A stretch of 47,388 nucleotides of DNA from Planctomycetaceae bacterium (GCA_011523305.1 WTHB01000021.1:1-47388); one strand, 5' to 3'. Counted from the first letter of the stretch, positions 7,818 through 18,200 are shown. Numbers and translations: made by a program. Notes: generated from the sequence alone by a model not told the origin.

Positions 7818-9269
7818 TCACGCCAGAATGCCCTCAACCACGTGGCCGTGGACGTCGGTCAGCCGGTAGCGGCGGCCCTGGAACTTGTAGATGAGCCGTT
7901 CATGATCGATGCCGAGTAGGCGCAATAGCGTGGCGTGGAAGTCGTGCACGTGGACGCCGTCCTTAGCGACGTTGTAACCATACTCGCAGGTCTCACCCCA
8001 GGTGACACCGGGCTTGATACCGCCACCAGCCATCCAACTCGTAAAGCAGCGAGGATGATGATCACGGCCGAAGTCAGCCCCCGGCCGGTAGATTCCTTGG
8101 CAATAGTTGGTGCGACCAAACTCACCGCCCCAGATCACCAGCGTTTCATCAAGCATGCCCCGGTCGGCGAGGTCTTGGACAAGGGCGGCTGCTGGCTGGT
8201 CGGTCTCCTGGCACTGATGCTTGATCTTCCCTTTGAGGCCGCCGTGGTTGTCCCAACCCTGGTGATAAAGCTGGATGAATCGCACGCCCCGTTCGGCAAG
8301 CCGGCGGGCGAGCAGACAGTTGGCGGCAAAACTGCCGGCGTCCTTGGTGTCGGGACCGTAGCGGTCGAGCACATGCTCGGGCTCGTCAGAAAAGTCAGTC
8401 GCATCCGGCACACTGGCCTGCATCCGGTAGGCCATTTCGTAGTTGGCAATCCGGGCGGCAATCTCGGCATCCGGTGTGCCCGCAAACTGATGCTCGTGCA
8501 ATTGCCGTAGGCCGTCGAGCATCCGACGGCGGCTTTCGGCTGAGACGCCGGGCGGATTGTTGACGTAGAGCACCGGGTCAGCACCCGAACGGAACCGTAC
8601 CGCCTGATGCCGTGAGGGCAGAAAGCCAGCCCCCCAGAGATGGCTCTGCAGCGGTTGGCCACTCTTGTTCTTGGTGATCAGGACGACAAAGGCGGGCAGG
8701 TCATCAGACTCGCGGCCGAGGCCATAGTCGAGCCAGGCGCCGATGCTTGGCCGACCGGGAATCTGCGAGCCACTCTGCATGAAGGTGACGCCTGGGCCAT
8801 GATTGATGCTTTCGGTGAACATCGTCTTGACGAAGCAGAGCCGGTCGGCCACGCCCGCTGTGTGGGGCAGCAAGTCGCTGATCCAGGCGCCGCTCTCCCC
8901 GTGCTGAGCAAACTGAAACGGCGAGCCGACCAGCGGGATTGAACTTTGGTTCCCGGACATGCCGGTGAGCCGCTGGCCACCGCGAACGCTCTCAGGCAAT
9001 TGCTCGCCGGTTCGCTCACGCAGCAGTGGCTTGTGGTCGAACAGGTCGAGCTGCGACGGTCCACCTGACTGAAACAGATAGATCACTCGCTTGGCCTTCG
9101 GGGCATGATGCAGTGTCTTGAGCACCCCGGGGGTGCTGGCCGCCTGGGCGTTGCTCCCGAGCATCTCAGCCAGGGCCAAACCACCGAGGCCCATGCCGAA
9201 ACTGCCAAGCCACTGCCGACGGCTCAGGACTGGTGCCGCGGGGTGAGGTGTTGTCTGTTGCTGCGTCAT
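7818..9269 (-). CDS. DUF1501 family protein, Tat-exported
   Basis: The N-terminus carries a twin-arginine signal, SRRQWLGSFGMGLGGLALAEML (SRRQWLG with a hydrophobic helix and AQA cleavage site). The mature part has the DUF1501 hallmarks: VIYLFQSGGPSQLDLFDHKP near the start, SINHGPGVTFMQSGS in the middle, VRFIQLYHQGWDNHGGLKG, and LVIWGGEFGRTNYCQG near the C-terminus. DUF1501 proteins are alkaline-phosphatase/sulfatase-fold proteins of unknown activity, greatly expanded in planctomycetes. The start ATG overlaps the stop of the upstream cytochrome/PSD1 gene by ATGA, the usual pairing in this phylum. Full length at 483 residues. The downstream side borders the transposase fragment. Confidence 0.93.
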   Translation of the reverse strand: MTQQQTTPHPAAPVLSRRQWLGSFGMGLGGLALAEMLGSNAQAASTPGVLKTLHHAPKAKRVIYLFQSGGPSQLDLFDHKPLLRERTGEQLPESVRGGQRLTGMSGNQSSIPLVGSPFQFAQHGESGAWISDLLPHTAGVADRLCFVKTMFTESINHGPGVTFMQSGSQIPGRPSIGAWLDYGLGRESDDLPAFVVLITKNKSGQPLQSHLWGAGFLPSRHQAVRFRSGADPVLYVNNPPGVSAESRRRMLDGLRQLHEHQFAGTPDAEIAARIANYEMAYRMQASVPDATDFSDEPEHVLDRYGPDTKDAGSFAANCLLARRLAERGVRFIQLYHQGWDNHGGLKGKIKHQCQETDQPAAALVQDLADRGMLDETLVIWGGEFGRTNYCQGIYRPGADFGRDHHPRCFTSWMAGGGIKPGVTWGETCEYGYNVAKDGVHVHDFHATLLRLLGIDHERLIYKFQGRRYRLTDVHGHVVEGILA

Positions 9270-12200
9270 TGCTTCACCACACTTTCGTCATGGGCCAGCA
9301 GCCCGGAGAGAACCGCTGCAAGGGCCGCCGTCTCGACGTCTGGAAGTTCCTTGTTCGGCGGCTGTTGGCCGATCGCCAGCAGTTTTGTGGCTTCGTCAGG
9401 ATGGGCCGTGTACCAGGCTGTCTGCTCGGTCACCATCCGGTTGAGAATCTGCCGCTCTTCTTCGTCTGGCCGCCGGCTGGTTAGCCGGTAAAACCCGTCG
9501 GTGACGGCCGCAGTTGCATCGCCGGCGTACTCGGCGAGCAGACTTTCGGCCAGCACCCGAGCGGCCTCGACAAACTGCGGTCCGTTTAACAAAACCAAGG
9601 CATGCAGAGGCGTGTTGGTGGTGTCACGTTTGGCGACACAGACGACACGGTTGGGCATGTCAAAAGCCTCAAGGACCGGTGCCGGGCCGGTTCGTCGCCA
9701 ATAGGTGTAGAGGCTGCGGCGGTAGAGGGCTGACCCCGTTCCGGCCTTTTCCGGCTTGAACGAGTCGACGATGTCATATGGCTTCACTGGCGGGCCGCCC
9801 TGCTGTTCTACCAGCAGGCCACAGGCAGCCAGGATTCCGTCGCGGATCATCTCGGCTGGCAGCCGATGCCGCGGGCCGCGGGCCAGCCAGGCATTGCGCG
9901 GGTCATCGGCCATGGTGCTGGCGTCAGCGATGCTCTGCTGGCGGTAGACCCTGGAGGTCATGATGAACTTCAGCAGCGCCTTCACGTCCCAGCCAAATCC
10001 ATCCTTAGCCCTGGGATGTGAAAACTTCCAGGCGAGCAGGTCGAGCAATTCAGGATATTCCGGTGGCGTCGCCTGGCTGCCAAGGTCCTCTGTGCTGCGA
10101 ACGAGGCCCTGACCAAACAATGCTTGCCAGAAGCGGTTGACGGTCACCCGAGCCAATAATGGATGGTCGGCGTCAATCAGCCAGCGGGCCAGGCCAAGCC
10201 GATTGCGGGGCTGGTCGGCCGGGAAGAGAGGCAGCACCGCCGGCGTGGCAGGGCTGACCGGTTCACCCCGTTTGTCGTAGTCGCCTCGGTTGAGCACGTA
10301 GGCCTGCTTTGGCTCGGCCAACTCTCGCATCACCATGATTTCCGGCGGCTTTTCGGCCAGGTCATCGCGGGTCCGGCGGGCGTCTTCGAGGGCCTGCCGC
10401 TTGTCGGCGGCATCGTCATCGTAGGCAGCGGCGAAAAAGCCGACGATCGCTTCGGTATCACGGCCAGCGGCCAGGGTATCGCCGAGGGTGCCAGGGGCGA
10501 AGCAGTCACGGACCTCCAGCAGTGACAGGGCCCGGTCAAAGACGCGGAAGTCATCGACAAGGCCGTCCTTCAGGCCATGGTCCCGCATCCGTTCGCCAAT
10601 CGTGATCGTGTCGCCTCCACCGCCGGTGATTTCGCGGGTGAGGTTGTCACGAATGACCTCGGTGGCCGCGGGGTGGCCGTTGACGAAGATGTTCAATCCG
10701 CCAGCGTGGCCAGAGCCATCACTGCTGACGGCGACGTGCACCCACTCATTTGTTGACAGGGGCTCCGTGACGCGAACGCTGACGGCGTCCCCCGGCCAGA
10801 AGTGGATCAGCGACCACCGCAGGTGGCCCTTGTCGACGAGCAGTTCGTAGCCCCGGCTGCCAGCGTCGGTCCAGGCCTTGGAGCGGTGAAAGACGACGGC
10901 CCGATCGTAGGCCTCGGGCACCTGCAGCCAGAGCGATACGCTGAACGGCTCGCTGCGGCGGAAGTTGCCGACCGGGGTGGTCACCGGATGGTCACCGGTC
11001 AGCTTGACCGCCTGGCCGCTGTGGCCGGCAACCAGTGTGTTGGCGGCTGGTGCACTGGCGGCATGGTCGGCCGGTTTTTCAGTGTCAGGAGCCCTTGTTG
11101 TGTTGGCGTCGGCCCGCTCATCTTCGACAGCAGCTGGTGGCGGATCGAGCAGGCTCGAAAACCTGCCATCCTTCCGGCGGGAGTCGAAAGTGTAGCGGAC
11201 CAGTTCACCTGGCAGACGATGACCGGCTTCCGCGCGGAGCGATTCGGGTTTTGCCGCTTTGTCGGCAAGCCAGGCGGCCACTCGGTCGCGGGCTGCTGCT
11301 TCGGCCGTATGCAGTTCGGCGACGGCTTCGCTGATTGCCTCCTCAGCCCGAGCCAGGCGAGTTCGTGTTGCGTCATCGAGAAGTCGTAGTTTGGGAGTTG
11401 GAACGGAACGGGTCATGAACGAATAGAGCCCTGCCTCGTCGACATCATCAAAAAAGGCAAAGAGCGAATAGAACTCTTTCTGCGCGAGCGGGTCGAACTT
11501 GTGGTCGTGACAGCGGCAGCATTCGAGGGTGAGCCCGAGAAACGCGGTGCCAAAGGTGGTGACGCGGTCATTGACATAATTGACCCGATACTCCTCCTCA
11601 ACCGAACCACCTTCGTTTTCTTGCTGATGGAGTCTGTTGAAGGCAGTTGCAAGGATTTGTTCATCCGTTGCACCCGGCAGGAGATCGCCGGCCAGTTGCC
11701 AGAGGGTGAACTGGTCCCAGGGCATGTTCGTGTTGAAGGCGTCAATCACCCAGTCCCGCCAGGGCCACATGCTGGGCCTGGGGCGATCGACCTGAAAGCC
11801 GTAGCTGTCGGAATAGCGGGCTAGGTCCAGCCAGTCAGCTGCCATCCGCTCGCCGTAGCGGGGGCTGGCCAACAGCCGGTCGAGCAGCTCTCCATAGGCG
11901 TCGGCCGCTGGATCGGCGAGGAACGACTCGACCTCAGCCGATGTTGGTGGCAGGCCGGTCAGATCAAAACTCACGCGGCGAATCAGGGTGGTTCGATCAG
12001 CGTCCGGCTGGAGGCTGAGGCCGCGTTCAGCGACCCGATGACCGACGAGGGCGTCGATTGGGTGGATGCCGGCCGACACGGGAGCAGGCCTGGTCGGCGG
12101 CATAAATGCCCAATGGGGTTCGAAGGCGGCGCCCTCGGTGATCCAGCGTTTGAGCAGGTCGACCTGCTCACCAGAGAGCTGACCGATCTTCGCCCATGGC

Positions 12201-12529
12201 GGTGGCATCACCGAGTCGGGATCGTCCGAGATGATCCGGGCGATCAGTTCGCTCTCGGCAATCTTCTGCGGGACGATCGCCCGCAGGCCACTGTCGAGTT
12301 CCGCCGTGGCAGCCATCTCTTGATCAAGCCTGAGCCCGGCTTCGCGATTGCTGCTGTCAGGGCCGTGGCAGGCAAAGCAGTTTTCCGACAGGATTGGCCG
12401 GATGTGTTCATTGAACGAAAGCCGCGCCGGGGTGGGGGGCGAATCTGGCGTCCCGGCAGCCGCTGGAAGCGGCACGACGGCAAGCAGCCAGAAGAGTGTT
12501 TGAGCGACAAGACGAAGTCTGGGAACCAT
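9266..12529 (-). CDS. Planctomycete cytochrome-type PSCyt1-PSCyt2(DUF1549)-LamG-PSD1(DUF1553) protein
   Basis: After a signal peptide (LFWLLAVVPLPAAAG) comes a PSCyt1 domain with a c-type haem site, ENCFACHGPDS. Next is DUF1549/PSCyt2 (LIRRVSFDLTGLPPTSAEVE, YGERMAADWLDLARYSDSYG, CCRCHDHKFDPLAQKEFYSL). A LamG/concanavalin-like insertion follows (about residues 500-690: SGQAVKLTGDHPV, EPFSVSLWLQVPE, DGLVDDFRVFDRALS). DUF1553/PSD1 closes it (PRNRLGLARWLIDADHPLLARVTVNRFW). The TTG at 12553 is the track start, but the ATG at 12529 has AAGGA upstream and begins the signal peptide more naturally. These exported proteins pair with DUF1501 proteins. Electron transfer or polysaccharide-related functions have been proposed, none proven. 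It is translationally coupled to the DUF1501 gene. Confidence 0.92.
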   Translation of the reverse strand: MVPRLRLVAQTLFWLLAVVPLPAAAGTPDSPPTPARLSFNEHIRPILSENCFACHGPDSSNREAGLRLDQEMAATAELDSGLRAIVPQKIAESELIARIISDDPDSVMPPPWAKIGQLSGEQVDLLKRWITEGAAFEPHWAFMPPTRPAPVSAGIHPIDALVGHRVAERGLSLQPDADRTTLIRRVSFDLTGLPPTSAEVESFLADPAADAYGELLDRLLASPRYGERMAADWLDLARYSDSYGFQVDRPRPSMWPWRDWVIDAFNTNMPWDQFTLWQLAGDLLPGATDEQILATAFNRLHQQENEGGSVEEEYRVNYVNDRVTTFGTAFLGLTLECCRCHDHKFDPLAQKEFYSLFAFFDDVDEAGLYSFMTRSVPTPKLRLLDDATRTRLARAEEAISEAVAELHTAEAAARDRVAAWLADKAAKPESLRAEAGHRLPGELVRYTFDSRRKDGRFSSLLDPPPAAVEDERADANTTRAPDTEKPADHAASAPAANTLVAGHSGQAVKLTGDHPVTTPVGNFRRSEPFSVSLWLQVPEAYDRAVVFHRSKAWTDAGSRGYELLVDKGHLRWSLIHFWPGDAVSVRVTEPLSTNEWVHVAVSSDGSGHAGGLNIFVNGHPAATEVIRDNLTREITGGGGDTITIGERMRDHGLKDGLVDDFRVFDRALSLLEVRDCFAPGTLGDTLAAGRDTEAIVGFFAAAYDDDAADKRQALEDARRTRDDLAEKPPEIMVMRELAEPKQAYVLNRGDYDKRGEPVSPATPAVLPLFPADQPRNRLGLARWLIDADHPLLARVTVNRFWQALFGQGLVRSTEDLGSQATPPEYPELLDLLAWKFSHPRAKDGFGWDVKALLKFIMTSRVYRQQSIADASTMADDPRNAWLARGPRHRLPAEMIRDGILAACGLLVEQQGGPPVKPYDIVDSFKPEKAGTGSALYRRSLYTYWRRTGPAPVLEAFDMPNRVVCVAKRDTTNTPLHALVLLNGPQFVEAARVLAESLLAEYAGDATAAVTDGFYRLTSRRPDEEERQILNRMVTEQTAWYTAHPDEATKLLAIGQQPPNKELPDVETAALAAVLSGLLAHDESVVKQ

Positions 12530-12636
12530 TGGGGCAAGATCCTTGCGGGACAAGTCCGGTAAGGTCCCCGCGTCACCAATTCGAAAGCCGCTGGGCCACC
12601 TCGTCGCGGACCAGCAATGGTCGATCAGCGGGTTAG

Positions 12637-12661
12637 CAGGCCGTCGCGTTCGGACGGCCTG
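12637..12661. repeat. Inverted repeat / hairpin in the divergent intergenic region
   Basis: Arms caggccgtc and gacggcctg (9 bp, perfect) enclose the loop gcgttcg. There is no T-run on either side, so it is not a clear terminator. It could be an operator or leader structure. Confidence 0.5.
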
Positions 12662-12892
12662 AGTGTCATTCGCCGTGCGTGCTTGCCGAACGACAATAAA
12701 TCATGTTGTGCAGCACCGTTTCATTATATTGTGAGCAGTCCTGACGGGAAACCATCGGCACGAGCACGATGGGCGTCCACCAAAGGGGCCGGGGAAAGAT
12801 CAGAGGCAGATTCGGATCCACGAGGCCAACCCGCCGCGGCGGCCTTGTCGACAGGAGCATTAGCGAACTGGCGCGGGGCTGAAGCGTTCGTC

Positions 12893-12900
12893 GGGAGGTG
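12893..12900 (+). promoter_or_regulatory. Strong Shine-Dalgarno of the EF-hand esterase
   Basis: GGGAGGTG five bases before the ATG at 12906 fixes this start. Confidence 0.8.
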
Positions 12901-12905
12901 AAGCG

Positions 12906-14045
12906 ATGGCTTACAGGCGGTGGGTGTGGCAGGCGTGTTGGTTTTGGGTGGTGGCTGGCGGGAGTGTCGGGCTGCTTCAGGCCGCGCAGGCCCCCGCGGC
13001 AGCCACCGGAAACTTTCCGGTATGGGATCGCAATGGCGATGGGGTGCTGACCCGCGACGAAGTGCCCCCCGGTCCCCGCCGGCTGTTTGAGCGGGTTGAT
13101 ACCAACGGTGATGGTCAGATCACACCTGAAGAACATCGGGCAGGCGGTCGGCAGCCATCAAGCCGGCCGGCCGCGGGCCGTCAGACCGAGCAGGCGAAGG
13201 AGTTGCAACGCCACACCATCAGGCAGACCTGGTCACAGGAGCCCACGGGCTACGACCGGGAGTACGTGGTGCGGCAGCCTGCCGAGCAGAGTGACCGCTG
13301 GCCCATTACCTTTCTGCTGCATGGCAACGGCGGTGTGGCAGACCGAACGATTGGCCGATGGCCAACGCATCTGCCGGGCCATCTGCTTGTTGCCCCCCAG
13401 GGCTACGAGCGGAGTTGGAATGTCTCGACGGAACGCTCCAAGGCACCGGATGTAGCCTTTCTGGGTGCCGTGCTCGACGACGTGGTGCGTCGCTACCCTC
13501 GAGCCGATCGGACGCAGGTTTCTGTCATCGGCTCTTCTAACGGGGCGGGCATGGTCTATCGCCTGCTGATCGAAGGCGACCAAGCAGTGCCGATGCAGGC
13601 GGCGGTTGGCCTGGTCTCTTCCATGACGACAGGGCAGTTTCACGAACAGCGTTTCTGGAAGCGTACTGACGAAACGACCGATCGCTACGACACGCCGGTT
13701 GTTCCTGCCCAGGGCCGTCGCATCCTGACCATACATGGCACTGCCGACACGGTTGTGCCCTATGCCGGTGGTCGTGGTCCGGGTGGCATCCATCTGTCAG
13801 CCCAGCAGACGGCCTATGCCTGGGCAGCCCACCAGGGATACCGGGCTGCCCAAATTTCCAACGACCAGGGCACGCCCTGCGGTGACGGGCTGGTCCGGTA
13901 CGACTATCCAGAGGTGGGCGTGCGCCACATTAAGGTGCTTGAGGGCCGCCATGGGTTTGGGCCCCGGCAGCCAGCCGTGCAGGCCCTCGTCGCGGCCTGG
14001 ATTCAGACCGCCGCTACTGATGCTGGCCCCAAGCCGCGGCCCTGA
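12906..14045 (+). CDS. Secreted alpha/beta-hydrolase (feruloyl esterase/PHB-depolymerase-like) with two EF-hands
   Basis: A signal peptide (residues ~1-29, ending in LLQAAQA) is followed by two calcium-binding EF-hand loops, DRNGDGVLTRDE (41-52) and DTNGDGQITPEE (65-76). An esterase domain comes next. Its nucleophile elbow is GSSNG with Ser211, the oxyanion region is FLLHGNGG, the acid is Asp281 in HGTADTVVPY and the base is His349 in EGRHGFG. The arrangement fits the LpqC/poly(3-hydroxybutyrate) depolymerase-type family (COG3509), whose members cleave feruloyl, acetyl or polyester bonds outside the cell. The substrate is unknown. A strong ribosome-binding site precedes the ATG. The next gene on the same strand starts 105 bases downstream. 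Confidence 0.88.
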   Translation: MAYRRWVWQACWFWVVAGGSVGLLQAAQAPAAATGNFPVWDRNGDGVLTRDEVPPGPRRLFERVDTNGDGQITPEEHRAGGRQPSSRPAAGRQTEQAKELQRHTIRQTWSQEPTGYDREYVVRQPAEQSDRWPITFLLHGNGGVADRTIGRWPTHLPGHLLVAPQGYERSWNVSTERSKAPDVAFLGAVLDDVVRRYPRADRTQVSVIGSSNGAGMVYRLLIEGDQAVPMQAAVGLVSSMTTGQFHEQRFWKRTDETTDRYDTPVVPAQGRRILTIHGTADTVVPYAGGRGPGGIHLSAQQTAYAWAAHQGYRAAQISNDQGTPCGDGLVRYDYPEVGVRHIKVLEGRHGFGPRQPAVQALVAAWIQTAATDAGPKPRP

Positions 14046-14135
14046 GCGAGTCCCCCTTGGGTACGACCGGCGGCTTGGACGGATCCTCTGAACTGTGGGA
14101 GACTCTGAATCGAACAACGCAACCGAATGAAATGT

Positions 14136-14142
14136 GAAGGAG
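14136..14142 (+). promoter_or_regulatory. Shine-Dalgarno deciding the NHL-protein start
   Basis: GAAGGAG lies 8 bases before the ATG at 14151 and inside the longer ORF that begins at 14127, so it favours 14151 as the true start. Confidence 0.7.
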
Positions 14143-14150
14143 TGCTGCTG

Positions 14151-15164
14151 ATGGTCTGTCGAATTGGTTCCCTCGGTCTGCTGGCCATGATGCTGGGGTC
14201 GTCCGTAGCGGCCGTTGAGCCGGTCCGGATGGGCTGCGGCCTGATGACTTTCGATACGGTTCCGGGGTGGGGACTTGATGCTGTGGGAAAATCTCAGATC
14301 GGCCCGACCCATGGCAGTGTTGTCATCGACAGCAAGGGGCATATCTACACCAGTTCGAACCTCGGCATCTTTGTCTTCACGCCCGACGGCACGCTGGTGC
14401 GACGGCATTTAGGTGGCGACTACACCAGCCTGCATGACATGGAGATTCGGAATGAAGAGGGCCACGACTATATCTACGGCGCTCGCAATGCTGCTGGCGA
14501 AGGCATCAAGATCGACGCCGAGACCGGGGCTGTTGTTTTCAAACTCGGCATTCCGACTGAGGAAGCGTGCGGCGTGAAGATCACCAAATGGTCGCCCACG
14601 GCGATCACAGTTGCCCCAAGCGGCGAGATCTATCTCTCGGACGGCTATGCAAGCAACCGGATCTTCCGGTTCAGTCCTGACGGCACATACCTGTCGCACT
14701 TTGGCACGAAGGGAAATGGCCTCAAAGAGTTCAATACCGCCCACGGCATGACCCTCGACACCCGCTACGACCCGCCCCGGCTGTTGATTTGCGACCGCAA
14801 TCATCAGCCGAAGGGGCGGCTGTTGCACTACGACCTGGACGGGAACTACATCGAGGAGGTGATCACCGGCCTTGGCATGCCGACGGCCGTGGCAATTCAG
14901 GGCGACTATGTCTCGGTGCCCGACCTGCACGGGCGACTGGTGATCCTCGACAAGAGCAACACCATCATGGCGGTGCTCGGCCACAACCCCGACCCCAAGA
15001 CCCGGGGCAGTTTCAAGGTGCCGCAGGAGCAGTGGAAGGAAGGCATCTTCAGTGGCACCCATGGCTCCTTCTGGGATGCTGACGGCAACCTCTATGTCCA
15101 AGACTGGAACGTCTCGGGCCGAATTATGAAACTGGTTCGCGTGCCGGTGGCCGCAGGGCCGTGA
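14151..15164 (+). CDS. Secreted NHL-type six-bladed beta-propeller protein
   Basis: With the start at 14151 the product begins MVCRIGSLGLLAMMLGSSVAA, a clear signal peptide with a short cleavage region. The mature ~315 residues repeat a pattern of propeller blades: GSVVIDSKGHIYTSSNLGIFVFTPDG, ITVAPSGEIYLSDGYASNRIFRFSPDG, and a final GSFWDADGNLYVQDWNVSGRI. These are NHL/peptidyl-amidoglycolate-lyase-like blades, which bind proteins or glycans or occasionally catalyse lyase reactions. No catalytic assignment is possible. The single internal repeat type and exported location suggest a binding or surface role. recC begins 58 bases downstream on the same strand but is functionally unrelated. Confidence 0.83.
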   Translation: MVCRIGSLGLLAMMLGSSVAAVEPVRMGCGLMTFDTVPGWGLDAVGKSQIGPTHGSVVIDSKGHIYTSSNLGIFVFTPDGTLVRRHLGGDYTSLHDMEIRNEEGHDYIYGARNAAGEGIKIDAETGAVVFKLGIPTEEACGVKITKWSPTAITVAPSGEIYLSDGYASNRIFRFSPDGTYLSHFGTKGNGLKEFNTAHGMTLDTRYDPPRLLICDRNHQPKGRLLHYDLDGNYIEEVITGLGMPTAVAIQGDYVSVPDLHGRLVILDKSNTIMAVLGHNPDPKTRGSFKVPQEQWKEGIFSGTHGSFWDADGNLYVQDWNVSGRIMKLVRVPVAAGP

Positions 15165-15222
15165 CCGCTGGCGGCAGTCCGTTTTCTTCCAGCCGTTGCC
15201 AGCCTGAGTCTCACCGCCACCT

Positions 15223-18200
15223 ATGCCGCTGACTGTCACGTATGTGCGGAGTCTGGACGAGATCGTCGATCATGCGGTCGACTTTCTCGGTCAGCCCACG
15301 GATCTGTTCACCACCCAGCACATTGTGCTGCCGACGGTCGGGGCTCGTGCCTGGCTCGCTTCCGAATTGGTGCGGCGGCTGGGGGTGACAACCGCGGATG
15401 CGGGTGATGGCATCGTGGCGGGCGTCGCCTTTTCATTCCCTGGCTCGATTGCCCGACTGGCCTTGCCGGGGCGATATGACGAAGACCCCTGGGCCGTTAA
15501 TCGGCTCACCTTTGCGGTGCTTGATGTGCTCGTGCAGCGGCCCCAGTATCAGTCGCTCTGTCGTCGTGCTGGCGGACCGCTGCTGGCTGCGCGGCGGATT
15601 GCTGACCGGTTCGACCATTATCATTTTCGTCGGCCCGGCATGATCCTGGCCTGGGAGGCAGGGCAGCCGACCCTGGCGGCGACAGCCACCGATGAGCCGG
15701 CCACGGCCGAGGCTGCGGCACCGGCCTTGGCGACTGCGGATCGCTGGCAGTTTGAGATCTGGCAGGCGGTGCGGGCGGCGCTTGGGGAGCCCAGTCCACC
15801 CGCCCGAGAACGGCAGGCCGCCGGCCCGGTGCCCGAGGGCGTGCTCGTTGCCGGCTTGCAGGGGCTGTCCCAGCATCAGATTGAACTGCTCACGGGGCTG
15901 GCTGAACGAACGGGTGCCAGCGGGAAGCGGTGCGATGTGCGGGTGGTGCTGGTCCATCCAAGCCCGCCGCTTGCCGAGCGGTGGGCTGCCCTCGCTCCTC
16001 CGCATTCCCCAGGACGGCCGCCGGTTCGGGGCGGCTTTGACCAGGCAGAGGATGTCGACCCGATGGTGTCCGCCTGGCTGCGGGGCACCTTAGAAGCCCA
16101 GTGGCTTCTCGCCTCTCAAGGGATCTGCCCGGTTCACCCACCTGCGGCAACCGCGACGCCGTCCGACGTCCAGCCATCCCTCCTTGCTCGGCTCAAGCAA
16201 ACGGTCTCGAGTGACCTGCTCCCAACCGTTGCAACGGTTGATCCCGCCGATGACTCCGTCCGAATCCATCGCTGTCATGACCTCGGTCGGCAGGCGGAAG
16301 TGCTCTATGACGCCATCCTGCACGCGTTTCGGGAACACCCCGACCTGGCCCCACACGAGATCGCGATTGTCAGCCCACAGATTGCCACGTTGGCATCCCA
16401 TCTTGAGGCGGTGTTCACTCGGCGCGTTGAGGGTGACAACGGCAGTGTCGAACTGCCGTTGCTGGTCGCCGACCGGGGCATTCGTGAGGTCAGTGGTGGG
16501 GCTGAACTCCTTGCTGCCGTGTTGCAGGTCGTGGGGTCACGGTGCAGCGTCGAGGACATGCTGGCAGTGGCCACGCATCCGCTGGTGCAGGCCCACTTTG
16601 GCTGCGATGACCAAGACGTTGAAGTCTGGCAACGGTGCATTGACCGCACCCGGATCCGTTGGGGACTCGATGGCCCCCGGCGGGGCCGTGACGGACTCGA
16701 TCAGCCAGAATTGGCGGCCCACACCTGGTGGCTTGGACTCGAGCGGATGCTGCTGGGGGCGACCATTCCCGATGGGTTCCCCGAACCGGTGCTCGGTGGC
16801 GTGGTGCCTCTTACCGGGATCGACACGGCCGATCTCGAGGCGGTTGCTCCGCTCGTCACCATCGTGGGCATCATCGATGAACTCGACCAGGCAGTGGCTG
16901 AGGATCGTCCGGTTGCGGAGTGGTGCGACCGACTCGAAGTGGCCCTGCTGCGGCTGGCCGGTGATGAGTCAGACGCCTTGGAGGCGGCTCTCCGCGAAAT
17001 TGATGGGTTGCGGCAGCCGGCGACTCCGGTGCCGGTGCCGTTTTACGATGTGAAGACAATCCTGGCTGGCATGCTGGCTGCAGCTGTGGGACGGCAGCCC
17101 TTGCGAACCGGTGCGATAACGGCCACGTCAATGATTCCCTTGCGGGGAGTGCCCTTTCGGGTGATCTGCCTGGCCGGCTTTGATGAAGCGGCGGTCGCGC
17201 CGCAGGACGGCGACAGCGATGACCTGGTTGAGCGGCAGCGGCTTCTTGGGGATGCCGACCCGCGACTCGACATTCGCCGGAGCCTCCTCGACTGTCTCTT
17301 GGCTGCCGGTGACCAGTTGATCATCACCTGCACCGGTATGAGTGTGGCCACCAACGCCACGCTGCCGTTGGTCACACCGCTGGCAGAGTTTGTGGAGTTT
17401 GTGGACCGACATGGGGTTCCGCCACTTCAGCGCAACGGAGAGACGTACAGCGGCATCGAGGTGTTCCATCCCCGGCACGCCTGCAGCCGAAAGAATTTTC
17501 TGCGCGGGGCAGTGCGGCCCGACACACCCTGGAGCCATGACAAAGCGGCCCGACAGACCGCCATTGTTTTGGGTGCCGAGCCCGCCCGCTGCCCACCGGC
17601 GACAACGGTGGTCCCCCCGCGGACCCTGATCGAACTGAAAAGCCTGGCCTCCTTTCTGGCTGACCCGCTCTGGCCGTATGTCCGGGAGACGCTCTCAATC
17701 AATCCCTGGCGAGTGGCACTTGAGCCCACTCCGGCAACGCTACCGCTGGAGTTGTCACGGTGGGAGCAGCGCGACCTGCGGGAGGACTTCCTCCGGCAGC
17801 GGCTGGCAACAGCCGCACCGGAGCGATTGGAGCGAGAATGGGTGCAGGCCGTGCAGGCCGATGGAGAAGTGCCGATCTGGGGATACGGCGATACCGCCAT
17901 CGCTGAGATCGTCGGATTCTCTGCTGCAGTGGTCGACCAGGCCGTCGCGCTGGGCATGCCACTCGATCAGCGAGTTGATGACATCCTGCGGATCGATCTG
18001 GAGGGAATCCAACTGGTCGGACACCTCGAACGCTCCCTGGTGGATCAGGCCACGCTGGTGCTGTTGCGGCCAGAAGCGATGCAGTCAAGTCAGTTCAGCC
18101 GTCCCAAATACCTGGCGGTCGTCCAGTTGCTGATGGCGGCGGCCGCTGGGATGCCGATCGACAAGGCGGTGGTGCTCAGTCAGCACGAGAAGTGGTCGCC

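Larger units (their letters stand above)
12530..12905. promoter_or_regulatory. Divergent intergenic region with a hairpin
   Basis: This 376-base stretch separates the minus-strand PSCyt/DUF1501 pair from the plus-strand esterase, so it should hold promoters for both. It contains an AT-rich patch around 12695-12732 (aataaatcatgttg, ttcattatattg) in otherwise GC-rich DNA, a plausible promoter core, though no well-spaced -35/-10 pair is clear. A 9-bp perfect hairpin lies at 12637-12661. ORFs reported across it have no recognisable content. Confidence 0.45.

Noticed and set aside
14409-15239. 276-aa minus-strand ORF
   Set aside because: Antisense to the NHL propeller gene, with no recognisable domain or start signal.
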